DNA of 64,000 nt, from the NCBI RefSeq assembly GCF_035582795.1, contig NC_134366.1, forward strand, positions 174,224,362 through 174,288,361, given 5' to 3'. The notes beneath the pieces are model-generated. The model saw nothing but the letters and a program-made list of their open reading frames with translations, was not told the DNA's origin and did not search any database. Of the stretch, positions 1-12,639 are shown in pieces. Position numbers and translations under genes: made by a program. Origin of the DNA: Mycteria americana. Its lineage: Eukaryota; Chordata; Aves; Ciconiiformes; Ciconiidae. Each line of letters begins with the position of its first letter. Within the stretch, counting starts at the first letter, position 1.

Positions 1-1651
1 ACTCGGCTGTTGTTGCTGCCTCTCGTCTTACCCTGGGGGCTGGCAGGACCCAAAGGCCCAGCAATGTCCCTTGCAGGTAGGCACCGATGCTGCAGGGACC
101 TCAGTAGACAGACATATGGGTAGACAGATGGAAGAAGGGTCTCCTATACCTGGAGGGCAGAGGTCCCCCAGGATAAGGGAGATGCTTAGGCTGCTCTAAC
201 TAGAAGCATAAGGTAGAAATTTCACAAAGTTTCATACACTGGCAGGGAGACGTGCTGGGCTCTGCTGCTGTTCCCAGAGGACCATCATGAAAACCCCGCA
301 ACAGCAGGCGTTTCGATCCCAGCCACCTCGGGGGGACAATACTGCTGGCCCTCCTGGGGATGGAGCAGATGATCTAATGGGTATCTTTAGCATTTTCCAG
401 CTCTCAACTTCTCCCCCTTAAAGCTGATTTTGCATTCAGAGACCAGGCTCTGGCTCCAAGTCCCATCCCAAGCCAGCAGCAGTCAGGGCTCCTTTCTCCT
501 GAGTGATGGAGAAGGCAAAATCCAGCCTTTGAGTGAGGAGGGAGACTGAGAAATTTCCCCAAGCTCAACTTGTTTCATAATGTCCCATGGAGTTTTTTGC
601 AACTTCCTTTGTGCTGCCTGCTGCCACCAGCAGTTGCTGCACTAAATGCTCCCCAAGCCTGTGAGGACACAGCCGTTTCTGAGGATATATTCAAAGCAAT
701 CATCATTCTTGGAGCCCCTTGTGGGGACAAACAAGGTCCCCCTTTTGCTGTGCTGGGTTGAGAAACCAGCTCTGGCTGCACTGGAGCTAATGCTTATGGG
801 TTTGCCCCACAGTTTTGACTTGCTCATTTTCTCAGCCCTAGTCTACATCCCCCCTCAGCCCTGCATAGCCCTGGGTGACTGAGAAGCAGCTATTCCAGTT
901 CTGGATCATTGGGTTTTATCCTGCAGTTTGCGATATCATGATTAACTGGCTGCAAAGGGAGCTCAGCTCACGGAAGGACTGCTTTCTCCTTGCCTTGCTC
1001 CATCCCGAAGGCTCCACCACTGGCTAGTGCTGGGAGTGGGATCCTGGGCTAAACGGGGCAACACAGCTATTTCTGCATTATGAGTTGCCATCTTTCTAGA
1101 GATAATATTGCAGGGACTGCAGTCTGAGCACATGCAACCTGCAAGGTCTCAAAGAAGAGGTGATATCTTTTAGAACAGCTGAGAAATGTAGACAAGCTCT
1201 CTGAAACACCAGCCCTCCAAGTGGCTGGGAGCACAGCAAAGAGCATCAAGGCAATCCATGGTAAGGGCATGGGCTCTTCAAGACCAGACAGCTCTTTAAC
1301 CCAAAGCTGCTGCTTGCTTTCTATCTTGGATGGAAAGAAATCCATCCCCTCAATCTGTTTACACTCTCCCCCCTCCAGCTCTCTGCAAGCATTTGTGGTG
1401 AGCCTCATCAGGGAACTGATCAGGGCTAAAATGACCCGGGGGGAAAAAAGCGAAGGGATTTTTCAGGAAGAAAAACACAGAGGACTTTGTTCACTCCTTT
1501 AAAGCAGCATGGCATCCTCTGGGAAGAGCCAGAGGTCTTGGACAACAACCATCAAGGAGTGAAAAAAATCCCTTCTCGTGTGCCTAGTGGTTACCTTCGC
1601 TGGCACCCCTTGGATCCACAGCAACAGAATTTCCTTACCTATGTCTTGTAA
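1..1651. other. Non-coding sequence, nothing recognised
   Basis: Short open frames occur on both strands, but none has flanking splice signals in a consistent frame, a recognisable domain or a plausible start context. I see no clear repeat family. Most likely intergenic sequence. Confidence 0.6.
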
Positions 1652-2225
1652 GAGACTGTCCTGGTTTCAGCTGAGATAGAGTTAATTTTCTTTATAGTGG
1701 CTGGTATGGGGCTATGTTTTGGATTTGTGCTGAAAACAGTGTTGATAATACAGAGATGTTTTCGTTGTTGCTGCACCAGTCAAGGACTTTTCAGCTTCCC
1801 ATGCTCTGCCAGGTGCAGAAGAAGCTGGGAGGGGACACAGCCAGGACAGTTGATCCAAACTGACCAAAGGGCTATTCCATACCATATGACGTCATGCTCA
1901 GTATATAAAGCTGGGGAAGAAGAAGGAAGGGGGGACATTTGGAGTGATGGCGTTTGTCTTCCCAAGTAACTGTTGCGTGTGATGGAGCCCTGCTTTCCTG
2001 GAGATGGCTGAACACCTGCCTGCCCATGGGAAGGAGTGAATGAATTCCTTGCTTTGCTTCGCTTGCGTGCGCGGCTTTTGCTTTCCCTATTAAACTGTTT
2101 TTATCTCAACCCTCGAGTTTTCTTGCTTTTGCTCTTCCGATTCTCTCCCCCATCCCACCGAGGGGGAGTGAGTGAGCGGCTGCGTGGTGCTTAGTTGCCA
2201 GCTGGGGCTAAACCACGACAGAGAC
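1652..2225 (+). mobile_element. Solo LTR of an avian endogenous retrovirus, with 5-bp target duplication
   Basis: The LTR spans 1657-2220 (564 bp), begins TGTCC and ends GACA, so it has the standard TG...CA termini. It is flanked by the perfect 5-bp duplication GAGAC (1652-1656 and 2221-2225). Inside are a perfect CRE octamer TGACGTCA (1887-1894), a TATA-like GTATATAAAG (1901-1910) and ATTAAA (2089-2094) as poly(A) signal, in U3-R-U5 order on the plus strand. Two relatives of the same family lie at 5520-6134 and 6367-6940. No internal retroviral gene is adjacent, so this is a solo LTR left by LTR-LTR recombination. A 5-bp duplication would suit an ERVL-type or related avian element; the exact subfamily needs a repeat-library comparison. 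Confidence 0.9.
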
Positions 2226-5200
2226 CTTATGCAGGTCTAGTTCATCTTCCTCTAAAATGATCCCTCAGGCCATCTCTAGTGAGCTGACCTCCAGCCTTTG
2301 CCATGCAAAGAGCTTCTCCAGAGAAGTCTCAGGCCCATCGCTGCAGGGTTAAGCTTCAGAGAAACCCTCCCAAGTCAGCATTCAACCTTGACGTAAGTGA
2401 AGGGAAGGAGATAATTATATGATTGTTAGTTGGACAACAGGTCAGAGGCAAGAGGTCAGAAATACAGAGCAACATAGAGAGAAAAACAAAGCAAACAAAT
2501 CGTAATGTGAAAAGGACTGGTGAAAAAGAAGTTTTAAGGACAAGCTGGAGGCAGGAAGAAGAGTCTGGGACATTGTAACAGGCATTCCATCAGCCTGCTG
2601 CATGCCTAGAGAGGTAGGAACTAAGGGGGCTCTACGTCTGAAGCATCCTTCTTGCACTCTGCTGTACACCCAGGATGCCGGTTTGGAGCCAGCACCCTTG
2701 GTCTCGCCATGCTTTGCTGCCCTCAGGGCTGGCACACACTTCTGCCTTACCAAAAGCATTGGAGCTTGTCTTAGGGCATTTCCTAAGTCAGGCCCAGGGA
2801 CTCTGGGAATGGGGCGGGGAAGACCCCTTCCGCCATCCAGAAAGTTCAGAAGTTAGATTTTTAGTGCAAATCGCCCCAGGGACAGGCTCTGGGCGGGTCC
2901 CAAGGACAGCTGCGTTGACACAAGGCAGTAGCATGGCCCCAGGGCACAGGCAGAACATCTTTGGTTGACTTCTCCACCTGGGAACATGATTCATCGAGCT
3001 GTAGGTGCCCTGTGAAGGTATTTCAATGCCCCCAGAGTGATCCCCAGCTCATGGGAACGGATGGCAGAGAAGGAGCCAAGAGTATCCCAGTTCCTGAAGG
3101 CAGCTTTGCAATGGAGAGGAGCCAGTCAAATAGCTGGCTGCCACTCAAAGGGGCAGTCCCTCTACCCTCTACCCAAACCCACCCAAGTGGCCTGGTACCG
3201 TAGCTCATCCAGCCCCACTGAAGCAGCTAAACCAGCAGAAAAGCATCTTACAACAAAAGTGATGCACTCCATGTTGGGGGGCATTCCTGGACCAGCTCTC
3301 CATGGGCTCAGAGCATGGTCAGTGCTGGTCCAAGGGACAGGGCAGGACCACATAACTGGGGTAGAAGGGACTCGAGGTGGTTGCTTTTAGGTACTGTCAT
3401 TACAATTTAGCTGGAACATGAAACCCTACACTCACCAACGTGCCCTCATGATGTCCTGGGGCAGGTCATGAACACCAGCCCCTGTTGGCAACCTCAGCAG
3501 AGAGGCCGACAGAGGAGGAGAAAGCAAACGATGCCCTAACTGCTGGAGTTGTTTCCTCCACATGAACAGCACAAGGGCTCCAGGGACTTGTCCAAGACGT
3601 CGATCTCCTTGGCACTCGAATGACCTCAGCTCCTGCTTGACTGTTGCTACAAACCCACTGCTGGCCTGAAAGAAAATAATAAAGAATTAATCAAGACAAA
3701 GCTCTCATCAGTGTTAATGCTTCACAGCTCCTTAGCCACTGTACTGGAGCATTTCAAATGCCTGGTAGTTTGCTTTGCTTTATGAAATAATCAGGATGGA
3801 GAGGCAGCCAGCGTGGTCACCTCAGCCCTGGGCACTGCTCTCACCGTCATGCCTTTGTACGTGCTCCCAGAATGGGCACAGAGGAAATGGCCTGCAAAGG
3901 GCTTTCAAAGACTTCACCTCTTCATTTCATCAGCAAAAGGATCGTGCTGCTCTTCTCCCTGTACCAGCATCTTCTCTTTCTCTTCCTCTCACCCCAGGGG
4001 ATGCCCATGTCTCCCCTGCCATTTAACTTCACACAGCCCCAATCTTCTCCAGCACAGGCCTCTATGTCACTAACTGCTCTGGTGACATCTTCTAGGAGAC
4101 AGTCCCAAGCTCTGAAGGATGACATGTGGCTGATGGCCCTGCAAACCTACTTTGAGGGCCACAGCACTTCCATAGCATCACTCTACCCACAGCAGCCACC
4201 ACAGGGCAACGTTACTGCAAACAGACCCCACACATCACTAGTCTTGGTGTCTTGGTGAAGTACCAAACCTTCGGAGCTGTCTCAGGACCATAAGGCTGCA
4301 CAGGACAACTTTGAAGTCACGGTTGGCCCACCACACCTACAGCAGTGATTAACCATGAGCCTATCTTAGGTATTAATGGACCTTGTTATTGTAGTATTGG
4401 AGCATCTCAAGGCCCACCTTGACCCAGAGGAAGAGTGATATGGATGGCAGCTTGGTTAATTCAACAGGCACCACACTCCAATGCTCAAAGGACTTGAGAG
4501 CCAAAGAGCCGGTTTAGAGCAACGAACAAGCAGAGCTGAGCAGGGAATAATTTTCCTGCCCTGCAAAACTGCTTGGCCCTCAGCTCTGAGGTCCAGAGAA
4601 ACAACGTCTGCAGGTCGTTGAAACATGGGCTGCAGAGACCATGTTTTGTGCACCAAAGCTGGATAGGACTGACAACCAGGGCTCAGCAAAAAGCATTAGC
4701 ATCTCCCCTAAATTTAGACGTCTCTCTTGTACATGTGTCCATCTGAGCTGCATACCCGTGGCTTCATTCATAGTCCAGAGAGAAAAGCCAGCATTTTTAT
4801 GGTGCATTCATCCAAACAAACGTAAGCATTTACTTTAGGTTGAATGAACCTCCGGTGACTCTCTCCAGTGACGATAGAGTGACCCAGGCTGCCTGGCCCA
4901 AGGGGCAACGCTCATGTTTCATCGGATGAAACCTGCGGTACCTGACCGCCAGCCAGGCAGCGCTACTCGAGTATAACGCAGCCACCCCACAGCCTTCAGC
5001 TCTGCAAGCAGGAAAGAAAGGAGGACATTTAGGTTGAGGCTTGATTGCTCTTTTCTACTTTTAATGGCTTTAAGTTTCTTCACCTCAAGCAGGTTTCTTC
5101 TTACTCAACTGATGGCAGAGTAAAAATATTTTTACTTCCATCATTGGTTTATCTCTCATGGCAGCGTGCGCACGTGGCTTAGCCTCTGCCAAACTGCACA

Positions 5201-5514
5201 GGAATAGCAAGTCTTGCACTTCCCAGGTGTGCAGGGAAAGCCCCAAACAAAGGAGAGGTAGCACACAGCCTCATGGGCATGATTGCACACACAAGGGAGG
5301 AAGGATGGGACATGTCCTTCACCCCTGCCATCTCCCATAACTCTCCAACCACGACACCAGCCAGCAGTTTGCATGCATTGCAACCGGACCTCCAGCAAAT
5401 CCACCTCCAGCATCTCCATCCTAATCCTCCTGCCAGGAAAGCAAGATCGACTTGGAAGAGTGAGAAATTTGGGATCTGTGGGCTCGTCACTTTGATTTCT
5501 GTGTGGCTTGTTTG
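2226..5514. other. Non-coding sequence between LTRs
   Basis: No open frame here has splice signals, domain similarity or codon-like structure that I can support. No tandem repeat or mobile element is evident. Treated as intergenic. Confidence 0.55.
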
Positions 5515-5693
5515 CCACTTGTCTTGGTTTAGCTGGTCGGCTACTAAGCACCACGCAGCCGCTCGCCCACCCTCCCCCCCGCCCTGGTGGGATGGGGGAG
5601 AGAATTGGAAGAGGAAAAGTAAGAAAACTCGTGGGTTGAGATAAGAACAGTTTAATAATTGGGGGATAATAATAATAATAATAATAACAATAA

Positions 5694-5728
<35 letters not shown>

Positions 5729-6139
5729 ATAGTAATGAAAAGTTAAAAAATGAGCGAGAGAAAGGAACAAAACCCAGGGAAAAAAACCCCAAGTGATACA
5801 ACCGCTCACCACCCGCCGACCGATGCCCAGCCAGTCCCTGAGCAGGGATCGCTGCCCCCCGGCCAACTCCCCCCAGTTTCTATACTGAGCATGATGTCAT
5901 ATGCTATGGAATAGCCCTTTGGCCAGTTCGGGTCAACTGTCTTGGCCGTGTCCCCTCCCAGCTTCTTGTGCACCTGGGAGAGCACAGGAAGCTGAAAAGT
6001 CCTTGACTATGTAAACATTACTTAGCAACAACTAAAACATCAGTGTGTTATCAACATTATTCTCATACTAAATCCAAAACACAGCACTATACCAGCTACT
6101 AGGAAGAAATTCTATCCCAGCCGAAACCAGGACACCGCT
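5515..6139 (-). mobile_element. Solo LTR (same family), minus strand, with internal triplet repeat
   Basis: The element runs 6134 down to 5520 (615 bp) on the minus strand with TGTCC...AAGACA ends. The flanks are CCACT (5515-5519) and CCGCT (6135-6139), a 5-bp target duplication with one mismatch. Compared with its relatives it carries an expanded AAT/AGT triplet array (5666-5735) in the stretch where the plus-strand copy at 6367-6940 has a poly(A)-signal hairpin. The TATA region is degenerate and the CRE-like site reads TGACATCA. The array gives a run of tyrosine codons in one frame, which is not a protein. Confidence 0.88.
5666..5735. repeat. AAT/AGT trinucleotide microsatellite inside the LTR
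   Basis: About 70 bp of tandem triplets: AAT units grade into AGT units with a single ACA interruption. The array lies within the minus-strand LTR and is absent from the other two LTR copies, so it expanded after insertion or in this copy's source. Confidence 0.95.
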
Positions 6140-6361
6140 GCAAAGTCAGCCTCCACACGCGCATCGCCAGCAGTGAGACGGAAGCTCTGCAGACTTCTGC
6201 GAAGGTTGATGCAGACAGATTGTTTTCAAGTCTTGCTCGCTCTCCATAGGAGACACTGCCTCTTGCGCTGGCTTCCTGAAATCACCTGTATTAAGATGCG
6301 TCCCTGGTACCATAAGGAGCTTCCAGTGGATTTTAGTGGAGCACACAGACTCAGGCGCTTT
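6140..6361. other. Spacer between two inverted LTRs
   Basis: About 230 bp of unique sequence separates the 5' ends of two oppositely oriented LTRs, so both LTR promoters point away from it. An open frame starts at 6173 but runs into the next LTR and has no other support. Confidence 0.7.
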
Positions 6362-6945
6362 CATTTTGTCCTGGTTTCAGCAGAGATAGAGTTAATTTTC
6401 TTCTTAGTAGCTGGTATAGTGCTGTGTTTTGGATTTAGTATGAGAATAATGTTGATAACACACTGATGTTTTAGTTGTTGCTAAGTAATGTTTACATAGT
6501 CAAGGACTTTTCAGCTTCCCACGCTCTGCCAGGTGCACAAGAAGCTGGAAGGGGACACAGCCAGGACAGTTGATCCAAACTGGCCAAAGGGATATTCCAT
6601 ACCATATGGCGTCATGCTCAGTATAGAAACTGGGGGAAGGTGGCTGGGGGGCAGCGATCGCTGCTCAGGGACTGGCTGGGCATCGGTCAGTAGGTGGTGA
6701 GCAGTTGCATCACTTGGTTTTTTCCTTGGGTTTTGTTCCTGTCTCTCTGTCATTGTTTTCCTTTTCATTACTTTCTTTTTTCAGTTATTAAACTGAAAAA
6801 GTTTAATAACTTTTTGGAGTTCTTACCCCATGAGTTTTCTTACTTTTGCTCTTCAGATTCTCCCCCCCATCCCACCAGGCGGGGAGAGTGAGCGAGCGGC
6901 TGTATGGTGCTCGGTTGCCGACAGGGGCTAAACCAGAACACATTA
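6362..6945 (+). mobile_element. Solo LTR (same family), plus strand, with poly(A)-signal hairpin
   Basis: The LTR spans 6367-6940 (574 bp), starting TGTCC and ending GAACA. The flanks CATTT (6362-6366) and CATTA (6941-6945) are a target duplication with one mismatch. The promoter region contains GTATAGAAA near 6620 and a degenerate CRE (TGGCGTCA). The ATTAAA poly(A) signal (6788-6793) is embedded in a perfect 12-bp inverted repeat (6783-6794 and 6800-6811, 5-nt loop). It is head-to-head with the minus-strand LTR at 5520-6134. Confidence 0.9.
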
Positions 6946-7945
6946 CTAAATGCCTCGCTCAGGGTGGCTGTTGAGAGCCCTGACAGCATTTCATTTAGGC
7001 AAAGATGGGGAAGGCTTAGAAGCGGGAAAGAAGAGGGCTTGGAAGCAACATGGAGAGCACGGTTAATTATTTAATGGAGGAAGGAGGAAGAAAAGATGCA
7101 ATGGACACAACAGGAATGAAACTGTAGTGAGCACATCCCAAAAACCAGCCCTGGAAACCTGACAGTCGAGAGGAACCGGGAGCTGGCTCCTTGCTCTGGG
7201 GTGCTGAGCACCCTCTATCTCAGCCCTGCTGACACAGCATTAGAAGAGACCTTGGAGGATAAGATGAAGATGCTTCAGACCATGCAGGATTGGACCTCCC
7301 CTCTGCACCGCTGGGCTTTGCCACTCTCCAAGCCACCATTCAAGGCTTGCCCAGGAGCTGGGGCAAGATGCAAACTGCAATGGCAACGGGGCTAGACAGC
7401 AACATGGATGTTGCTGACAAGCTTATTTTAAACCCCGGCTCACCCTCCCTCTGCCCAAGACCTCCCTATGCTTCCCCCAGACCCATCACCATAACGGGAA
7501 GAGTTATCGGGGACATGCTGGAGCATGGCCACCTCCTCCTGCAGGCTTAGAGAGCTGCACACACAAAGGCTAGTAAATTAGACCATGCCAGGGACTATTC
7601 CTGGGTACCAGGACTAAAAGGCACGTTGGACGAAGCCACCCCATGCTGCAGCTAATTTTGGCTGGCTGGACACAAGCCCTGCCATGCCAGCCACCATCAG
7701 GACCAGAGAGAGGTCTGTGGCCCTGTTGAGCTTAGCAGCAGAGATGTAGCCAAAAGCCCAGCCTCTTGGGGAAGTTTTAGGTGCCTTTAGGAGCTACATG
7801 GCTCCTTTTTGAGGAGGAGATGGGTTTAATCACCATACTGCCTCTCACTCTGGTAAATTGGTGCAGAGCAAGATGTTGAACCCATGTCCCGTGCTGCCTG
7901 CCCTTGCTCCCACACCATCCGAAAGGATCACCCCAACTGCAAACC
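6946..7945. other. Non-coding sequence, nothing recognised
   Basis: No supported exon, RNA gene or repeat. Short open frames only. Confidence 0.55.
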
Positions 7946-7949
7946 CAGT

Positions 7950-8175
7950 GCAATCAAACCGAATCAAAGCACGACCGGGAAAGACAGCACGAAAGGAGCA
8001 GCCGCGAGTCGGTGCTAAATGCTCAGTGTGATGTAAAATCGGCCTCGGCTGCGTATGCAAAACTCGCCCCACGGAAACGATGCGCATTAGGAAACCAGAG
8101 CTGCCCCTGGATACCGCACATGTTACGGGGAGATGATTTACATCAAGTCCTTTCTAGAGGAAACTGCCAGCCTTG
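7950..8175. other. Candidate conserved non-coding element
   Basis: This block differs in texture from its flanks: it is CpG-containing, not repetitive and not open-reading in a supported way. It includes octamer-like TATGCAAAA and TTACATCAAG motifs. I infer a possible regulatory element from composition only; no alignment was possible. Confidence 0.25.
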
Positions 8176-11100
8176 ACAGGCAACAGATTTGACCTCCCTT
8201 GACAATTGCCCCAATTTGCTCAGCTCTTTGCTTTATGGATCCTGGCCAGGTTTTGTTTTGATTGCTTAAATATTTCTTCTTTGTGGGTTTGGTTTTTTTT
8301 TTTTTTTAAGTGAATTTAGCACCATTAGAAGATGCCTGACTGACAACCCTGGCGACCAGGGACTCTTTAGCCACACGATGCATGTGTCACCATGAGGTGC
8401 AGAGGAGTCTTCTGCGTAAACAGTGGCTGCTTTTAAAACCATCAGCAAATATTCAGTCATGAGAACTGTCCCCGCACCTCTGCTTGCTTCACGACCTGGG
8501 CTAGAGAAGCCTGAAAATTGGATATCTTAGCTGTGGTGGCTAAATAGGCTTTGGGATTCATCTTGTATCATTTTAGCCCCATTTGCTTATCACATCAGTA
8601 ATTCTGCCTTGTTCTACACGTTTGGGGATTTTTTTTAAATTTCCTGGAAGCATCAATGGGTAACTGGGGGACCATGCAAAAGGGGAAGACGACGTCAAGG
8701 AGCAAGGGCCAGCGATTTGTGTTCGCACAGCTAACAGCTCCGTGTTGGTTTTAGTCAACACCTATTTAATTCAAACACCCCGCTCACCATTAGAAGGAAA
8801 AAACAAATCTGTTTAAACTGCAACTTTCTTGATGCAGCACTTAGGAGCTGATCCACTTTTCTGCATCCTCCAATGAATTTTTGGGAAAAGACCAAAAGGT
8901 TGAGATTGAGTACTCCTGATTGATAGCCTCGAGTGACAAACAAGTAGGGAGAGATGCACACACCTCCCCAAATACTGGAAGAACAGTCAGCCTATCTTTA
9001 CCCATGATGATTTTTTTTTTTGCCTTTGCAAAGTCACCTTCACGTCTTCGTGGTGCTGTTTCTCCTTTGCAGCCCTTCCCTTTAGGGAGTGGTGGCAAAC
9101 CTCCGGGCCAAGTGCATTCCTCCGCGAGCTGGAGGAGATGCTAGGACTGTGGGACAAGAGCAGCTCAGTGGGGATGGGTGGTGGACGTGGTGGCCAACAG
9201 CCCCACCAGGCTGGTGTTAGCATGGCTACATGAACCCAGCTTACTGTCGTCCATCCACAGCTGAGCATGCATGCTGTAGGATCCTGATCCTCTCTCTCTG
9301 TGCTGGACATGATTTCTCACCCCCATATCAGACCCATGGACCAGCCAGACAAGGCAACACCAAAGCAACATCCAGGAGCCAGCGAGTGTGCTCCTACATG
9401 GCCTCTGCCAAAAACCTGCTCTGTGCAGCTGGGAAAGACCTCATCATGGTGTGTGGGCTCCTGCACCCCAAAAAGGATTGAGGGACACGGTGAAGGTGTC
9501 CAGATGCTCCCTATGAGACAGTCTGTGAAGGAAATGCCGGAACAGGAGAGCCAGTAACCCCAATGAGCAAACCCAAGCTGCCATGCAGAAATTGAGATCT
9601 CATGCTCAGCTGAGAGGAGCAAACGGATTGCCCTCTCCTCTCCCTGCCAGCACATGGACGAAGCCAGGAAATAGCGAAATGCCTTGTTCTCCCGTAACGG
9701 CACTCAGGAAGGGTGCAGCTGGGAGAAGGAGAGCTTTCCAGTGCTGCCCAGGACACCTCTGATCATGCATCAGGCATGGCACAGCCCCTTCATGCAGGGT
9801 CTGGCATGGAAGAGCACTTCAGCCTCTGCCCTGCACTGAAAAGGTCAAATATGGCCCTTTTCTAGGACTTGCCATCAAGGAAGCAAGACTCTGTATTTCC
9901 CTTGCTTTTTTTTCTAATATTCTGTAGTTCGTTTTCGTTTGATGTAGCTGGAAAATAATGTAGATCTCTTTCCTAGCCCTTCATCTCCAACATCTGATAA
10001 CAACAGTGCACCTATCATCCCGCCCCATCCTAGATTACTGTGGTGCTCCAAATCCCACCCACTGTCCCTCTATAGTCATGGGCCAACAGGTCTAATCCTG
10101 CTATCCCCAGAGACCTCCCTGCCCACGGTGCTGCCCAGCTGCTCACATCTCCACCCCTGTCCCCGAAAAGGCTTCTGTCCCAAATCCTGCTCCAATCTTC
10201 CTCAATGTTTCAGTCCCTATGAGTCTGTTCTGGGCATCCCAGGAGAATCTGCTGCTCACAGCATCACCACACCTTCATAAGACAATCCCACCCTGTTGCC
10301 ATGGAAGTCCCAATGCCCCCAGTATTCCAGAGTACCTCAGTGCTTAAAACCCTACCCAAAGTCCTAGAATATCTTCTTGCCCTGTTGCTCTGGCTTCCCC
10401 CATAGTGCCATGCTGCCCGCAAACCTAACCTAGCATCCTCCAATGTCCCATCTCACCCCAGCCCCCCCCCCCCCAACAGCTACTGCAGCCATGTTACCCC
10501 AAGGGTAATAAATCACCTCCCAGCAGAGCACCCAGCATCCCCAGTCTGACCACTCAGAGGCCACAAAGCCATTTTCTTCAGCCCAAAGTCCCCCAAACTG
10601 ATCTATTCTGGTCCTTCTGCTGAGGGATTTCAGGCTTGCTGGGGGTTTTTGCATGGGGATCTATATGGGGAGCAAGAGGGATGCGTGGAGGATTGCTCTT
10701 ACAGCTTGGGTAGGGTTAACTGCTTGGAAGCAGTGGCTGGAAGATACCACAGCAGGAGACAAGTGACCCACTAACAGTCCTTTGCAACCCGAAAGATTCC
10801 TGGTCTCAGGTTTCTGGTGTATCACAGGGGAAGGGGGAGCCGGGGAGGGATGGGGGAGAAAACTGCCGACACGGTGGAAACATGAAAAATAGCAACAACA
10901 AAAAGGAGCAAAAAAAAAAAATCAAAGAGAATAAGTGAGTGCTGATTACACCACAACACAAAGCGATCGCAAGCGAGCAGCAGCCTGCACTGAGCCCCCC
11001 GCCCCTTGCACCCCTCCTGCTTCCAACCCCCATGGCGAGCCAATGCCCATGGGGAAGGGAGAACAGCGCAAAAACAAAACACGTAGGGGCCAGCAAGGGC

Positions 11101-12635
11101 TGAGCAAACCCACCCTGTCCTCACCGGCTGCCACTGAAGCGTCCCCATGCCCGTGGGGTGGCAGTTCCCCAGCTCCTGCATCCCATTTCCCCCATCTTCC
11201 CTGGCAGCACTGCTTCCCCTTAACCACAACCACTGGGATGAAGGTATGGGAAAGGAGGCTGGAAATCCAGGTGATGAAAAACAGGGTTGCAAGCATATGC
11301 ACATGGGTGTCCCTGCCCCCAAACCCCCTTAGACAACATAATATAACCCTCAGCTAGATGGTCCAAGCCACAGCCCTCCCACATATTTGCACCCAGGGAA
11401 ACTGAGGCACTGGGAAAGGTTCTTCTCCAAGAATGGGGTTAGAGGCCCTTATTGGGAGAAGCGTCTCCTCCACTCCTCCTACCCATTCGCACGGAGGCTA
11501 AATTCATTAGTGCCCATGAAGTACTCAGCACTGCCTCGGCGGGGAAGCGCTGCGTTAGTACAGTCCATTATCCTAATTATCCACGTGGCCTCATCCAGCT
11601 TCTGGGTGATGACTGCGTGATGGCACGAGAGCACGGCCGAGCAGCACGTGCCACGTGGGACCCCACACTTGGAGGTGAATGCAGCCAGCAGCATGGGTAC
11701 CCCCATGCTAATGAGTCTCCCATGCCCCATAACACCTTATTCCCCCCTCCGAGCATCATGGGGAGGGTTTGGGACCCTGACAATGCTGCTTGGTCCAGCA
11801 CCAAGTGCTGTGCAGGATGCTCTCCTTGATGGAGATAACGTCCAAAGATGCTCCAAGAAGCACCAACATGAGAAGGGATAGGGACTAAGCTGCTTTATGC
11901 CTGGGGAGGGGTGCCAGGGCAGCACCCCTCATCACTGAGGCATTAGCAGCATCTCCCCTCCCTCCAGCTCGCCTGCCGGAGTGGGACACATCTGTCCCCA
12001 TGGCCCCAAAAGCGCCTGGGGACAGGGTGCGTCCCCCAGCAGGCAGCGGGGGAGCCACCGGAGCTTATTTCCCAGGGCGCAGGCACAGCTGCGAGCGCAG
12101 GGAGGCTGCCAAAGTCCAGGAGAAAAACACTGATTAATATCATCCTCCAGTGGATCCCGCGCTGCAGATGTGCAGGCTGCTGACTCGGCAGCTCCTCGCA
12201 AGGAGACCCGGAGCCAGCAAAGCCAGAGGGAGCGAGCATGTGTGCACGGACCCGCGCGCCACGTAGCTCCTGGGGGGGGACGATACGGCACAGGGGCAAG
12301 GCTGCCACTGGGATGTGTGGCATGGATGCTGCCTTCCCGTCCCATAAGGTCTCCATAGCAAAGAGTCGCTCCATCCCCTAATATCTGGTGGCACTCACCA
12401 TCTCAGGAACAGCATCCCAACAAGATGCTTGCGACAGGCAGCTGCCTGTGGAGAGGGCTGGGGCAAGCTGCCTGCAGGCTCAGGCAGGTGGCAATGAAGC
12501 CGCTTAGATCAGCTCCTGGGCCAGATGCTGTCCTTGCAAGTATGAAGACCAGAGACCTTTTATTCCAAGTTTTTTTTTTTAATTTTATTTTAAGAAAAGC
12601 TGAAACTCCCGGCACGCTTCCACAATAACCCACCG
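8176..12635. other. Non-coding sequence with homopolymer tracts
   Basis: No coding exon supported. It contains a T tract (about 8293-8307), a C tract of 13 (10462-10474) and an A tract near 10909-10920. The interval 10.8-12.4 kb is GC-rich with overlapping open frames on both strands, as expected from composition alone. Confidence 0.5.
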
Positions 12636-12639
12636 CTGG

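Noticed and set aside
5156-5866. 236-codon minus-strand frame with a long tyrosine run
   Set aside because: The run is the LTR triplet microsatellite and the frame crosses the LTR boundary into unique DNA.
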